A DNA stretch of 64,000 nucleotides from Acerihabitans sp015654925 (lineage in GTDB: Bacteria; Pseudomonadota; Gammaproteobacteria; Enterobacterales; Enterobacteriaceae): assembly GCF_047324175.1 (NCBI RefSeq), contig NZ_CP178732.1, positions 2,914,001 to 2,978,000 on the forward strand, read 5' to 3'. The notes under the pieces were generated by a model. The model searched no databases and had not been told where the DNA came from. It was given only the letters and a program-made list of their open reading frames with translations. Both the position numbers and the translations under genes were made by a program. This document shows positions 42,861 to 51,936 of the stretch, one piece after another (the first letter of the stretch is position 1; every line of letters starts with the position of its first letter).

Positions 42861-44582
42861 ATGAAAAATCGTCTCTTCGCTGGAATCCGCCCTTTTAGCG
42901 CGTTTATCGACGCCTGCTGGAAAGAACCTTACACTACGCAGCGTTTTATCAAAGATATTATCGCCGGTATTACCGTCGGCATCATCGCCATCCCCCTGGC
43001 CATGGCGCTGGCCATCGGCAGCGGCGTGGCGCCGCAATACGGCTTATATACCTCCGCCGTTGCCGGTATCGTCATCGCCCTGTGCGGCGGGTCGCGCTTT
43101 AGCGTTTCCGGGCCGACCGCGGCCTTTGTGGTCATCCTTTATCCGGTTTCCCAGCAATTTGGCCTGGCGGGGTTATTAATCGCCACCCTGCTCTCGGGGC
43201 TGATATTGGTGGTAATGGGGTTTGCCCGCTTAGGCAAGCTGATCGAGTTTATCCCGCTGTCGGTAACGCTGGGATTCACTTCGGGCATCGCCATCACGAT
43301 CGCCACCATGCAAATCAAGGATTTTTTCGGCCTGACGCTTGAGCAGGTGCCGGAACAATATGTCGGCAAAGTCGCGGCGCTGGTGGGCGCGCTGCCGACC
43401 ATCAACCTCGCCGATACGCTTATCGGCGTGGGAACCATGGCGGTTCTGGTCTATTGGCCGCGGTTGGGCATCCGCTTTCCCGCCCATTTGCCGGCGCTGA
43501 TCGTCGGGTCCGGCATTATGTGGGTCTTATGGCTGTTGGATATGCCGGTGGCCACCATCGGCACCCGGTTCGGCTATATACTGGCGGACGGCACCCACGG
43601 CCAGGGCATCCCCCCCATCCTGCCGCAGTGGCTGCTACCCTGGAATTTACCCGATGCCCGCGGCGTGCCCATGGGCTTCAATTGGCACACCGTTTCGGCG
43701 CTGCTGCCCGCCGCGTTTTCCATGGCCATGCTGGGCGCCATTGAATCCCTGCTGTGCGCCGTGGTGCTCGACGGCATGACCGGCAAAAAACACCAGTCCA
43801 ATAATGAGCTGATTGGCCAGGGACTGGGCAATATCATCGCGCCTTTCTTCGGCGGGATTACCGCCACCGCGGCCATCGCCCGCTCGGCGGCCAACGTCCG
43901 CGCCGGCGCCACCTCTCCGGTTTCATCGCTGGTGCATGCGGGGCTGGTATTGCTGGCATTACTGGTGCTGGCGCCGGCATTATCCTACCTGCCGCTGTCG
44001 GCCATGGCGGCGTTATTGCTGCTGGTCGCCTGGAATATGAGCGAGGCGCGTAAAGTCGTCTACCTGCTGCGCCGCGCCCCGAAAGACGACATCATAGTGA
44101 TGCTGATATGCATGTCGCTGACGGTGCTGTTTGATATGGTGATTGCCATCACCGTCGGGATAGTGCTGGCATCGCTGCTGTTTATGCGGCGCATCGCCAG
44201 CATGACCCGGATCAATGAACTGCCGCAAAGCATCGCCGGGCAGCGGCGGGTCATCAGGGTGAACGGCCCGCTGTTTTTCGCCGCCGCCGAACGGATATTC
44301 GAAGAAATCGCCGAGCTGACGGCGCAGGACCCGGTAATTATTTTGCAGTGGGATGCGGTACCGGTATTGGATGCCGGCGGTCTGCAGGCATTCAGAAACT
44401 TCAGCGAGCATCTGCCGGCGGGCGCCAGGCTTATCGTCACCGATATCCCGTTCCAGCCGTTAAAAACCCTGGCGCGGGCCAATATCCATCCCATCCCCGG
44501 CCGGCTGGAATTTTACAGCACCCTGCCGCAGGCGCTGCAAGCGCAAGACCAGATCCTGCCGGCCACGGCCAACGGCAATTAA
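42861..44582 (+). CDS. dauA: C4-dicarboxylic acid transporter DauA (SulP family)
   Basis: A 573-residue SulP permease: about 12-14 membrane helices (residues 30-440) and a C-terminal STAS domain (about 450-560). In E. coli DauA takes up succinate, aspartate and fumarate at acidic pH. The near-identical family blocks are the N-terminal Asp-Ala-Cys-Trp-Lys-Glu, Gly-Ser-Gly-Val-Ala-Pro-Gln-Tyr-Gly-Leu and Ser-Val-Ser-Gly-Pro-Thr-Ala-Ala-Phe-Val. In E. coli dauA lies between prs and ychH; here it has moved next to chaA. Confidence 0.93.
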   Translation: MKNRLFAGIRPFSAFIDACWKEPYTTQRFIKDIIAGITVGIIAIPLAMALAIGSGVAPQYGLYTSAVAGIVIALCGGSRFSVSGPTAAFVVILYPVSQQFGLAGLLIATLLSGLILVVMGFARLGKLIEFIPLSVTLGFTSGIAITIATMQIKDFFGLTLEQVPEQYVGKVAALVGALPTINLADTLIGVGTMAVLVYWPRLGIRFPAHLPALIVGSGIMWVLWLLDMPVATIGTRFGYILADGTHGQGIPPILPQWLLPWNLPDARGVPMGFNWHTVSALLPAAFSMAMLGAIESLLCAVVLDGMTGKKHQSNNELIGQGLGNIIAPFFGGITATAAIARSAANVRAGATSPVSSLVHAGLVLLALLVLAPALSYLPLSAMAALLLLVAWNMSEARKVVYLLRRAPKDDIIVMLICMSLTVLFDMVIAITVGIVLASLLFMRRIASMTRINELPQSIAGQRRVIRVNGPLFFAAAERIFEEIAELTAQDPVIILQWDAVPVLDAGGLQAFRNFSEHLPAGARLIVTDIPFQPLKTLARANIHPIPGRLEFYSTLPQALQAQDQILPATANGN

Positions 44583-44609
44583 CCCGCGCCGCCCGGCCGA
44601 CAGAAAATA

Positions 44610-44646
44610 AAAACGGGGGACATGGATATGTCCCCCGTTTTTTTAT
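44610..44646. terminator. Bidirectional terminator between dauA and kdsA
   Basis: An AAAACGGGGGACAT / ATGTCCCCCGTTTT stem with a four-base loop followed by a T-run on the plus strand and, by the A-run at its other foot, on the minus strand. The two genes converge here. Confidence 0.9.
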
Positions 44647-44702
44647 TGCTCATGCAACGCCATGCCCGCGAACCCGTGTCATGTTAACGGGAGCACCCGC
44701 CC

Positions 44703-45557
44703 TTAGCGGCTGGTGTCGAGCTCCGCAAAACTCTTGACCACTTCATCAATCGCCTTCATCTGCGCCAGAAAAGGCTCCAGCTTATCCAGCGGCAGCGCCG
44801 ACGGACCGTCGCACTTGGCATGATCCGGGTCCGGATGCGCCTCGATAAACAACCCGGCAATCCCTACCGCCATGCCGGCGCGGGCCAGTTCGCCGACCTG
44901 CGCGCGGCGTCCGCCCGAGGCGGCGCCAAACGGATCGCGGGTCTGTAACGCATGGGTAACGTCGAAAATCACCGGACAGCCCCCAGAAACCCGGTTCATG
45001 ATATTAAATCCCAACATATCGACCACCAGATTATCGTAGCCGAAATTACTGCCGCGATCGCACAGGATAACCTGTTCATTACCGGCTTCACGGAACTTAT
45101 CAACGATATTGCCCACCTGGGACGGGCTGATAAACTGCGGTTTTTTCACGTTGATTACCGCGCCGGTGCGGGCCATGGCCTCCACCAAATCGGTCTGGCG
45201 CGCCAGGAAAGCCGGCAACTGGATCACATCCACCACATCCGCCGCGATCTGCGCCTGGGAGGCTTCATGCACATCGGTAATCACCTTCACGCCGAACTGC
45301 GCTTTCAGCTCCTGGAAGATTTTCATCCCCTCCTCCAGTCCCGGCCCGCGGTAGGAATGGATCGACGAACGATTGGCTTTATCGAAGGAGGCCTTAAACA
45401 CATACGGAATGCCCAATTTCTGCGTGACCGTGACGTAATGTTCACAAATACGCATCGCCAGATCCCGCGACTCCAGCACATTCATGCCGCCGAACAGCAC
45501 AAACGGCAGATTGTTCGCCACCGGGATATCGCCAATATTAACCACGAGTTGTTTCAT
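44703..45557 (-). CDS. kdsA: 3-deoxy-8-phosphooctulonate (Kdo 8-P) synthase
   Basis: Condenses phosphoenolpyruvate with arabinose 5-phosphate for the Kdo core of LPS. The 284-residue TIM-barrel product has Lys-Ala-Ser-Phe-Asp-Lys-Ala-Asn-Arg-Ser near residue 55, Gln-Leu-Pro-Ala-Phe-Leu-Ala-Arg-Gln near 115 and Lys-Lys-Pro-Gln-Phe near 138. It begins with Met-Lys-Gln and the last gene of the hemA operon, with 61 bases after sirB1. No metal-site cysteine is apparent near residue 25 (the sequence there is Phe-Gly-Gly-Met-Asn), so it is the metal-independent type. Confidence 0.96.
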   Translation of the reverse strand: MKQLVVNIGDIPVANNLPFVLFGGMNVLESRDLAMRICEHYVTVTQKLGIPYVFKASFDKANRSSIHSYRGPGLEEGMKIFQELKAQFGVKVITDVHEASQAQIAADVVDVIQLPAFLARQTDLVEAMARTGAVINVKKPQFISPSQVGNIVDKFREAGNEQVILCDRGSNFGYDNLVVDMLGFNIMNRVSGGCPVIFDVTHALQTRDPFGAASGGRRAQVGELARAGMAVGIAGLFIEAHPDPDHAKCDGPSALPLDKLEPFLAQMKAIDEVVKSFAELDTSR

Positions 45558-45618
45558 ACCTATACCTTATAATCTTTAATCGAAACGCCAGACAGGTTCT
45601 TGTTGAGCGCGGGTCGGA

Positions 45619-46428
45619 TTAGTGTAGGGTCACCGATTTCTGCTCGATAGAGTGTATTTGTACTTTAATCATTTCGCTGATCGGGTCTTCAGGGCACTGC
45701 TCGACAAAATAATTAAGATCCGACAAAGCCACATGATCGCATTCTAATTGCGCATAAATCAAACCCCGATCGCGTATTTCATAGGGATCGTCCGGATCGA
45801 ATTCAATCATGGCCTCGCTGGCGCCCAGCGCCAGCACCATTTGTTTTTCGTCCATCAGCGCGGACTTCAGGGTGTCGAGCAATTTGCGCACCACGGTATT
45901 ATTATCCGCCTCTTCCAGATCGTCATCCGTCAGCTCGATGCCCAAACCGATATTCCCGCGCAGCCAGATATCCAGGGTATGTTCGTCAAGGGTATCGCCG
46001 TTAATCGGGTTTATCAGCCACATTTCGCCGTCAAGCCAGCCGGCGCGCAGAATCATCTGCGTCGGGAAGATCACCGGCGCGAGCGGAATGTTCAACGCCT
46101 GCGCCACGTGCAGCAAAATGATGCCCAGCGAGGCCGGCAAGCCCTGCCGGCGCTCCAGTACATTATCCAGCCACAGGGCATCCGACAGCCGGTATACTCC
46201 GCCGACGCCGCCAAATCCCCAGGTATGGTAAAACAATTTCAACAGCAGTCCGAGCTGCTCATCCTGATTTAATTCCACCGGAATATGTTTCCGGGCATCC
46301 GCGGTTAGCGAGCGCAATTGTTGGCGGACGCTTTCAGCTGGGAAATCCTCGCGAACGGCGAGCGAAATACGAATCACGCCCTCGCTGAGCGGTGAAAGGT
46401 TATATTCAAAATCCGCGATATTACTCAT
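45619..46428 (-). CDS. sirB1: SirB1 family transglutaminase-like/TPR protein
   Basis: A 269-residue protein of the SirB1 family. The N-terminal two thirds carry the transglutaminase-like region (Tyr-His-Thr-Trp-Gly-Phe-Gly-Gly and Pro-Ala-Ser-Leu-Gly-Ile-Ile), and the C-terminus contains a TPR-like pair of helices. It overlaps sirB2 by four bases and is expressed with prmC. The biological role is not known; the name comes from a Salmonella regulator screen. Confidence 0.9.
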   Translation of the reverse strand: MSNIADFEYNLSPLSEGVIRISLAVREDFPAESVRQQLRSLTADARKHIPVELNQDEQLGLLLKLFYHTWGFGGVGGVYRLSDALWLDNVLERRQGLPASLGIILLHVAQALNIPLAPVIFPTQMILRAGWLDGEMWLINPINGDTLDEHTLDIWLRGNIGLGIELTDDDLEEADNNTVVRKLLDTLKSALMDEKQMVLALGASEAMIEFDPDDPYEIRDRGLIYAQLECDHVALSDLNYFVEQCPEDPISEMIKVQIHSIEQKSVTLH

Positions 46429-46826
46429 AAAAATCCTGTCAGCAGGGGAAGCTTACTGCTAGCCAGCCGGTAAATAGTGTACAGACACGCCAGCCCGCAA
46501 ATAAATGCCAGCCAGCGAATTTTTTCCCGCCGCGTATGTTTACCCAGGGCAATGGAACCCAGCAGGATATAAATAATGACCAGCACTATTTTATCCAGCA
46601 GCCAGCGGCCGTCGGGGCTGAAAGGAGAAATTCCGGAAAGGAAAATCAGCGCGATGCCGAACGCCAATAACAGCGTATCGTTGACGTGCGGCGCAATGCG
46701 CACCCACCGCCGCGCCAGCAAGGGGGACTCCCGCCAGCGCCAATAAAAGCGAATGATAAACAGCGTAATGGTGATCCATACCGTCGTTAAATGTAAGTAC
46801 TTGATTGCCGTATAAGCACTCATCAC
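46425..46826 (-). CDS. sirB2: SirB2 family membrane protein
   Basis: A 133-residue inner membrane protein with four hydrophobic segments, of the SirB2 (YchQ) family. It starts 30 bases after prmC and its end overlaps the start of sirB1 by four bases, so translation is coupled. Function unknown. Confidence 0.9.
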   Translation of the reverse strand: MMSAYTAIKYLHLTTVWITITLFIIRFYWRWRESPLLARRWVRIAPHVNDTLLLAFGIALIFLSGISPFSPDGRWLLDKIVLVIIYILLGSIALGKHTRREKIRWLAFICGLACLYTIYRLASSKLPLLTGFL

Positions 46827-46856
46827 TGCTCCATCACCATTATTGTGGGACAGACC

Positions 46857-47693
46857 TTATGCCGCCGGCCATTGTCCCATTGATACACGTTCATTGCCGC
46901 CATAGTCTTTGCGGGTGTCGACTCGCGCGAAACCCGCGAGGGACAACAAGGCGCGCACCGGTTCTCCCTGGCGCCACCCGTGTTCCACCACCAGCCAGCC
47001 GCCGGCTTGCAAATGCCCGGCGGCTTCGCCGATGATAGTGGTTAAATCAGCCAGCCCCGCCGCCGGCGCCACCAGCGCGCTGCGCGGCTCGAAGCGCACA
47101 TCGCCCTGACCTAAATGAGGGTCATCGACATCAATATAGGGCGGGTTACTCACAATAAGGGTATAGCGCTCCCCCTGCAATGATTTAAACCAATTTCCGG
47201 CGTCGAACCCGGCGTTGGTTAAACCTAGGCAGCGGGCGTTTTCCCGCGCCAGGGCCACCGCTTCCGGCTGCACATCGACGCCGGTGACCCGCCACTGCGG
47301 CCGCTCGCTGGCCAGCGCCAGGGCGATGGCGCCGGTGCCGGTACCTAAATCCAGCACCTCGGCCGGCCCCGCGCCGACCAATGCCAGCGCCTGCTCCACC
47401 AGGCACTCGGTATCGGGGCGGGGAATCAGCGTAGCCGGCGACACCTTCAGCCGCAGGGACCAAAATTCGCGTTCGCCCACCAGATAAGCGATCGGCTCGC
47501 CCGCGGCCCGGCGATCCAGCAGCGCCGCCAACCGGCTCAACTGCCCGGCGGTAAGCGGGGTTTCGCCGAAAGCCAACAGCCAGGTGCGCGGCCGGCCGGT
47601 CACGAAACCCAGCAGGATTTCGGCGTCCCGCTTGGGACTTTCGCTCGCTGACAGGCGCCGGCTGGCGCCGTCAAGCCACTGGCGGATCTCCAT
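46857..47693 (-). CDS. prmC: Release factor glutamine methyltransferase
   Basis: Methylates the glutamine of the GGQ motif in release factors RF1 and RF2, raising termination efficiency. The 278-residue product has the SAM-binding Asp-Leu-Gly-Thr-Gly-Thr-Gly-Ala near residue 118 and the catalytic Asn-Pro-Pro-Tyr near 185. It starts one base within the end of prfA, which encodes its substrate RF1. Also called hemK. Confidence 0.96.
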   Translation of the reverse strand: MEIRQWLDGASRRLSASESPKRDAEILLGFVTGRPRTWLLAFGETPLTAGQLSRLAALLDRRAAGEPIAYLVGEREFWSLRLKVSPATLIPRPDTECLVEQALALVGAGPAEVLDLGTGTGAIALALASERPQWRVTGVDVQPEAVALARENARCLGLTNAGFDAGNWFKSLQGERYTLIVSNPPYIDVDDPHLGQGDVRFEPRSALVAPAAGLADLTTIIGEAAGHLQAGGWLVVEHGWRQGEPVRALLSLAGFARVDTRKDYGGNERVSMGQWPAA

Positions 47694-48775
47694 CAGGACT
47701 GTTCTGCCAGCGCCGCCAGCTGATCGGCCTGGTACTCCTGCATAATCGGCTGAATCAGCATATCGATCTTGCCTTCGATCACCTCATCCAGGCGATACAG
47801 CGTCAGGCCGATGCGGTGATCCGTAACCCGGCCCTGGGGGAAATTATAGGTCCGGATGCGATCGGAACGATCGCCGCTGCCGAGCAGATTACGCCGGGTC
47901 GAGGCCTCTTCCAACTGGCGCCTGCGCACTTCCGCGGCGCGCAGCCGGGCGCCCAGCACCGCCAGCGCCTTGGCTTTGTTTTTATGTTGTGAACGCTCAT
48001 CCTGGCACTCCACCACCAGCCCCGAAGGGATATGGGTGATGCGAATGGCGGAATCGGTGGTATTAACGTGCTGGCCGCCCGCGCCGGACGAGCGGAACGT
48101 ATCGATGCGCAAATCGCCGGGATTAATCACCGGCAGTTCTTCTTCCGGAATGGCCGGCATTACCGCCACCGTACAGGCGGAGGTATGGATACGGCCCTGT
48201 GATTCGGTTTCCGGCACCCGCTGCACGCGATGGCCGCCCGATTCGAACTTGAGCAGGCCGTAAGCGCCGTCGTTATCGATTTTGGCGATAACTTCTTTGT
48301 AGCCGCCATGCTCGCCGTCGCTGGCGCTGACAATCTCCACCCGCCAGCGCCGCGCTTCGGCAAAACGGCTGTACATGCGGAACAAATCGCCGGCGAAGAT
48401 GGCGGCTTCGTCGCCGCCGGTGCCGGCCCGCACTTCCAGGAAGCACCCCCGCTCATCGTCGGGATCTTTGGGCAGCAGCAGCAATTGCAATTGCTGTTCA
48501 AGCTCTTCTTGCTGCGCCCTGGCGTCCTTGAGTTCTTCCTGCGCCAGATCGCGCATTTCGGGATCGTCGAGCATCAATTCCGCGGCCTGGATATCCGACT
48601 GCACTTGCTGCCAGCGCTGGAAGGACGCCGTAACATCGGTCAGTTGCGCATACTCCTTCGACAGCGCGCGAAAACGATCCTGATCGGTAATAATGCCGGC
48701 GTCGCCGAGCAACACCTCGACTTCTTCCTGGCGCTCTTGCAACGCTTCCAGTTTGGCAACAATAGAAGGCTTCAT
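47693..48775 (-). CDS. prfA: Peptide chain release factor 1
   Basis: Recognises UAA and UAG and releases the finished peptide. The 360-residue product has the tripeptide anticodon region (Pro-x-Thr type, around residues 185-195; here within Ile-His-Thr-Ser-Ala-Cys-Thr-Val) and the catalytic Gly-Ser-Gly-Ala-Gly-Gly-Gln-His-Val-Asn near residue 230, the target of PrmC. It begins 32 bases after hemA in the usual operon. Confidence 0.97.
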   Translation of the reverse strand: MKPSIVAKLEALQERQEEVEVLLGDAGIITDQDRFRALSKEYAQLTDVTASFQRWQQVQSDIQAAELMLDDPEMRDLAQEELKDARAQQEELEQQLQLLLLPKDPDDERGCFLEVRAGTGGDEAAIFAGDLFRMYSRFAEARRWRVEIVSASDGEHGGYKEVIAKIDNDGAYGLLKFESGGHRVQRVPETESQGRIHTSACTVAVMPAIPEEELPVINPGDLRIDTFRSSGAGGQHVNTTDSAIRITHIPSGLVVECQDERSQHKNKAKALAVLGARLRAAEVRRRQLEEASTRRNLLGSGDRSDRIRTYNFPQGRVTDHRIGLTLYRLDEVIEGKIDMLIQPIMQEYQADQLAALAEQS

Positions 48776-48807
48776 GGGTGGTGGTTTTACCTTATTAGTA
48801 TAATGCG

Positions 48808-50064
48808 CTAGTCCAGTCCAAGACTGTCCCGCAGGATTTGCAGCCGCTCGACGTCACCGTCGCGGGCGGCCTGTTGCAGCGATTTGGTGGGGGCGTGGAT
48901 AAGACGGTTGGTCAGCCGGTGGGCCATTTCCCTGACGACCTGTTCAGGGTCGGCGCCTAGCCGTAGCGCGGCCACGGCGCGTTCTTCCATATCGGCGCGC
49001 AGGGTATCGGCCTGGGCGCGGAAATCGCGAATGGTCTCCACGGCGTTTTGCGCCCGCAGCCAGCCCATAAAATCCAGGCACTCCTGCTCAACGATGGTTT
49101 CCGCCTGGACGGCGGCGGATTTGCGCTGGGCCAGGTTTTTCTCGATGATGGCCTGAAGATCGTCCACGGTGTACAGGTAGGCATTGGCGACTTTACCCAC
49201 CTCCGCCTCGATATCCCGGGGCACCGCGATATCCACCAGCAGCATGGGCTGGTTGCGGCGCAGCTTCATGGCCCGTTCCACCATGCCCTTGCCGATAACC
49301 GGCAGGGTGCTGGCGGTGGAGCTGATAATGATATCGGCCTGGGCCAGCCGGCTATCGATATCGGCCAGGCCGATCACCTCCGCGCCCACCTGGTCGGCCA
49401 GAATTTGCGCCCGCTCGCGGGTGCGGTTGGCGATAATCAGCCGTTTAACGTTATGCTCGCGCAGATGGCGCGACACCAGTTCAATGGTCTCGCCGGCGCC
49501 CACCAGCAGCACCGTCACGTCGGCCAGGGATTCAAATATCTGCCGGGCCAGGGTACAGGCGGCGAACGCCACCGACACGGCGTTAGAGCCGATTTCGGTT
49601 TCGGTGCGCACCCGTTTGGCCACGGAAAACGATTTTTGGAACAGCCGCTCCAGCTCGCCGGACAGGTTATGCCCGCGCTGGGACTCGGCGAAGGCTTTTT
49701 TTACCTGCCCCAGAATCTGCGGTTCGCCCAGCACCAGCGAATCAAGCCCGCTGGCGACCCGCATCAAATGGCTTACCGCTTCGTCGCCCAAATGCCAGTA
49801 GAGGCTTTGCCGCACGTCTTCCGGGCGCAGGTGGTGATAATCGCATAACCAGCGTATCAGTGATTCCTTGAAATCATCCTGCTGCCCGACGCTTAAATAT
49901 AATTCGGTCCGGTTACAGGTAGACAGCACGACGCCACCCTGCACCAGCGGTTGCTGAAGCAGACTGATCAGCGCCTGGTCGAGCGTTTCGGGCGAGAATG
50001 TCACCCGTTCGCGCAGCGCGACCGGTGCTGTTTTATGGTTGATACCTAACGCAAGGAGAGTCAT
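48808..50064 (-). CDS. hemA: Glutamyl-tRNA reductase
   Basis: First committed step to heme, siroheme and B12: NADPH reduces glutamyl-tRNA to glutamate-1-semialdehyde. The 418-residue product has the active-site cysteine in Ser-Thr-Cys-Asn-Arg-Thr-Glu-Leu near residue 50, the NADPH domain with Gly-Ala-Gly-Glu-Thr near 190, and the C-terminal dimerisation helices. It is divergent from lolB over a 234-base control region and leads the prfA-prmC-sirB2-sirB1-kdsA run. Confidence 0.96.
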   Translation of the reverse strand: MTLLALGINHKTAPVALRERVTFSPETLDQALISLLQQPLVQGGVVLSTCNRTELYLSVGQQDDFKESLIRWLCDYHHLRPEDVRQSLYWHLGDEAVSHLMRVASGLDSLVLGEPQILGQVKKAFAESQRGHNLSGELERLFQKSFSVAKRVRTETEIGSNAVSVAFAACTLARQIFESLADVTVLLVGAGETIELVSRHLREHNVKRLIIANRTRERAQILADQVGAEVIGLADIDSRLAQADIIISSTASTLPVIGKGMVERAMKLRRNQPMLLVDIAVPRDIEAEVGKVANAYLYTVDDLQAIIEKNLAQRKSAAVQAETIVEQECLDFMGWLRAQNAVETIRDFRAQADTLRADMEERAVAALRLGADPEQVVREMAHRLTNRLIHAPTKSLQQAARDGDVERLQILRDSLGLD

Positions 50065-50298
50065 GGAATACGGCTATTAAATAATACGAGTGTTAGTATG
50101 GTTATCGTTTCACTGCATTCTACTTGATGCGCGTGATCAAGAAAAGTCACACCGCATTTTAGACCCATCCGGTGGTGGATACCGGGGTGGCCGCGCAGCG
50201 AAATAAATGCCGCTTAGCGCGGAAATTGACGCTATCATGGTTTTGTTGGTCCGAATGAAAGCCGTATCTCAAAAGAAAAAATAAGGAAGCCGTTTTTT

Positions 50299-50922
50299 AT
50301 GCCGAAGCGTATTTTAGCCTTCTACCGCGTGCTGCCGCTGGCCAGCCTGATCCTGGCCGCCTGTAGCGTCCATACTCCTACCGGCCCGGCGAAAAGCCAG
50401 ACGTCCCCCGAATGGCGCCAACACGAGCAGTCCGTGGCGCAGTTGACCCATTACCAGACCCGCGGTTCGTTCGCCTATATCTCCGGCTCGCAAAAAGTCT
50501 ATGCCCGCTTTAACTGGCAGCAAACCGGCCCCGACCGCTATCGCCTGCTGCTTACCAATCCGCTGGGCAGTACCGAATTGGACCTTAACGTGCAGCCCGG
50601 CATGGCGCAGGTGACCAATAATCAGGGTAAGAAGTATATCAGCGACAATCCCCAAGAGATGATTACCAAACTCACCGGCATGAATATCCCGCTGGAGAAT
50701 CTGCGTAAATGGATGCTCGGCCTGCCGGGCGACGCCAGCGATTTCACCCTCGACGATCGCGGCCTGCTCAAACAGGTAAACTATGACCAGGACGGTCATA
50801 AATGGACGGTGACCTATCTGGGCTATCGCGACGACACGCAACCGGCGCTGCCGGCCAATCTGGAATTGCATCAGGGCGAACAGCGGATCAAACTTAAAAT
50901 GGATAACTGGAATCTGAAATGA
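50299..50922 (+). CDS. lolB: Outer-membrane lipoprotein LolB
   Basis: Receives lipoproteins from LolA and inserts them in the outer membrane. The 207-residue precursor has a signal ending Leu-Ala-Ala-Cys with the lipidated Cys22, then the beta-barrel-like fold with Thr-Arg-Gly-Ser-Phe-Ala-Tyr near residue 55 and the leucine-rich loop near Asn-Pro-Leu-Gly-Ser-Thr-Glu-Leu. Its last codons overlap the ispE start by four bases. Confidence 0.94.
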   Translation: MPKRILAFYRVLPLASLILAACSVHTPTGPAKSQTSPEWRQHEQSVAQLTHYQTRGSFAYISGSQKVYARFNWQQTGPDRYRLLLTNPLGSTELDLNVQPGMAQVTNNQGKKYISDNPQEMITKLTGMNIPLENLRKWMLGLPGDASDFTLDDRGLLKQVNYDQDGHKWTVTYLGYRDDTQPALPANLELHQGEQRIKLKMDNWNLK

Positions 50923-51779
50923 TTTATCAGTGGCCCGCCCCGGCCAAACTTAATTTATTCTTATATATCACCGGCCGCCGCGCTGACGGCTATCATCTGC
51001 TGCAAACGCTATTCCAGTTTCTGGATTATGGCGATACCCTGACATTCGAACCGCGCAATACCCCCGAAATCAGGCTGAGAACCCCGCTGGCCGGCGTTAA
51101 CGACGACGATAACCTGATTATCAGGGCGGCTCGGCTGCTGCAAAGCCATCCGCAGGTGCAAAAAAATAATTTCACCCCGCCCGGCGCCGATATTTGGCTG
51201 GAGAAACGTCTGCCGATGGGCGGCGGATTGGGCGGCGGATCGTCTAACGCCGCCACGGCTCTGGTAGCGCTGAATCATTTGTGGCAATGTGGTCTTGCAA
51301 GCGACGAATTGGCCCGGATGGGGCTACGTCTCGGCGCCGATGTTCCGGTGTTCATCCGCGGCCACGCGGCGTTTGCCGAAGGAATCGGCGAAATATTGAC
51401 CCCCGCCGCCCCGCCGGAGAAATGGTACCTGGTAGCCGTGCCGGAAGTGAGTATATCCACCCCGGTCATTTTCGCCGATCCGGACTTAAAAAGAGACTCG
51501 CCGGTCCGCTCGCTGGACGCGTTATTGGCGCTGCCATTTAGTAACGATTGTGAGCCAATCGCAAGAAAACGTTTTTGCGAGGTTGAACAGCATCTTTCAT
51601 GGCTGTTAGAATACGCGCCGTCGCGACTGACTGGCACCGGTGCTTGTGTATTTGCCCAATTCGATACCGAAACCGCCGCCCGTCAGGTGCTTGAGCAGGC
51701 CCCGGCATGGATGCGTGGTTTTGTAGCGCGCGGCGCCAACGTCTCTGCGCTGCAGGAAACGTTGGCCGGGGCTGATTAA
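50919..51779 (+). CDS. ispE: 4-diphosphocytidyl-2-C-methyl-D-erythritol kinase
   Basis: GHMP kinase of the non-mevalonate isoprenoid pathway. The 286-residue product begins Trp-Pro-Ala-Pro-Ala-Lys-Leu-Asn-Leu-Phe (substrate and catalytic Lys), has the ATP loop Pro-Met-Gly-Gly-Gly-Leu-Gly-Gly-Gly-Ser-Ser-Asn near residue 100 and the late Leu-Thr-Gly-Thr-Gly-Ala-Cys. It is coupled with lolB by the ATGA overlap and followed by prs after 157 bases. Confidence 0.96.
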   Translation: MIYQWPAPAKLNLFLYITGRRADGYHLLQTLFQFLDYGDTLTFEPRNTPEIRLRTPLAGVNDDDNLIIRAARLLQSHPQVQKNNFTPPGADIWLEKRLPMGGGLGGGSSNAATALVALNHLWQCGLASDELARMGLRLGADVPVFIRGHAAFAEGIGEILTPAAPPEKWYLVAVPEVSISTPVIFADPDLKRDSPVRSLDALLALPFSNDCEPIARKRFCEVEQHLSWLLEYAPSRLTGTGACVFAQFDTETAARQVLEQAPAWMRGFVARGANVSALQETLAGAD

Positions 51780-51936
51780 TTAAGATAGCCGGACCGTTAC
51801 GCCGCCGAAAGACGACGGTTCTGCCAGGTTGTTTTAAAAAGATATACCCGTATGGAATTGTCCTGTATGGCGCTCCGGTCTCGAGTGTTATGCTGTCGGC
51901 AATACCTTCTCTGGACGCAAGCCTGAGGTTCTTCTC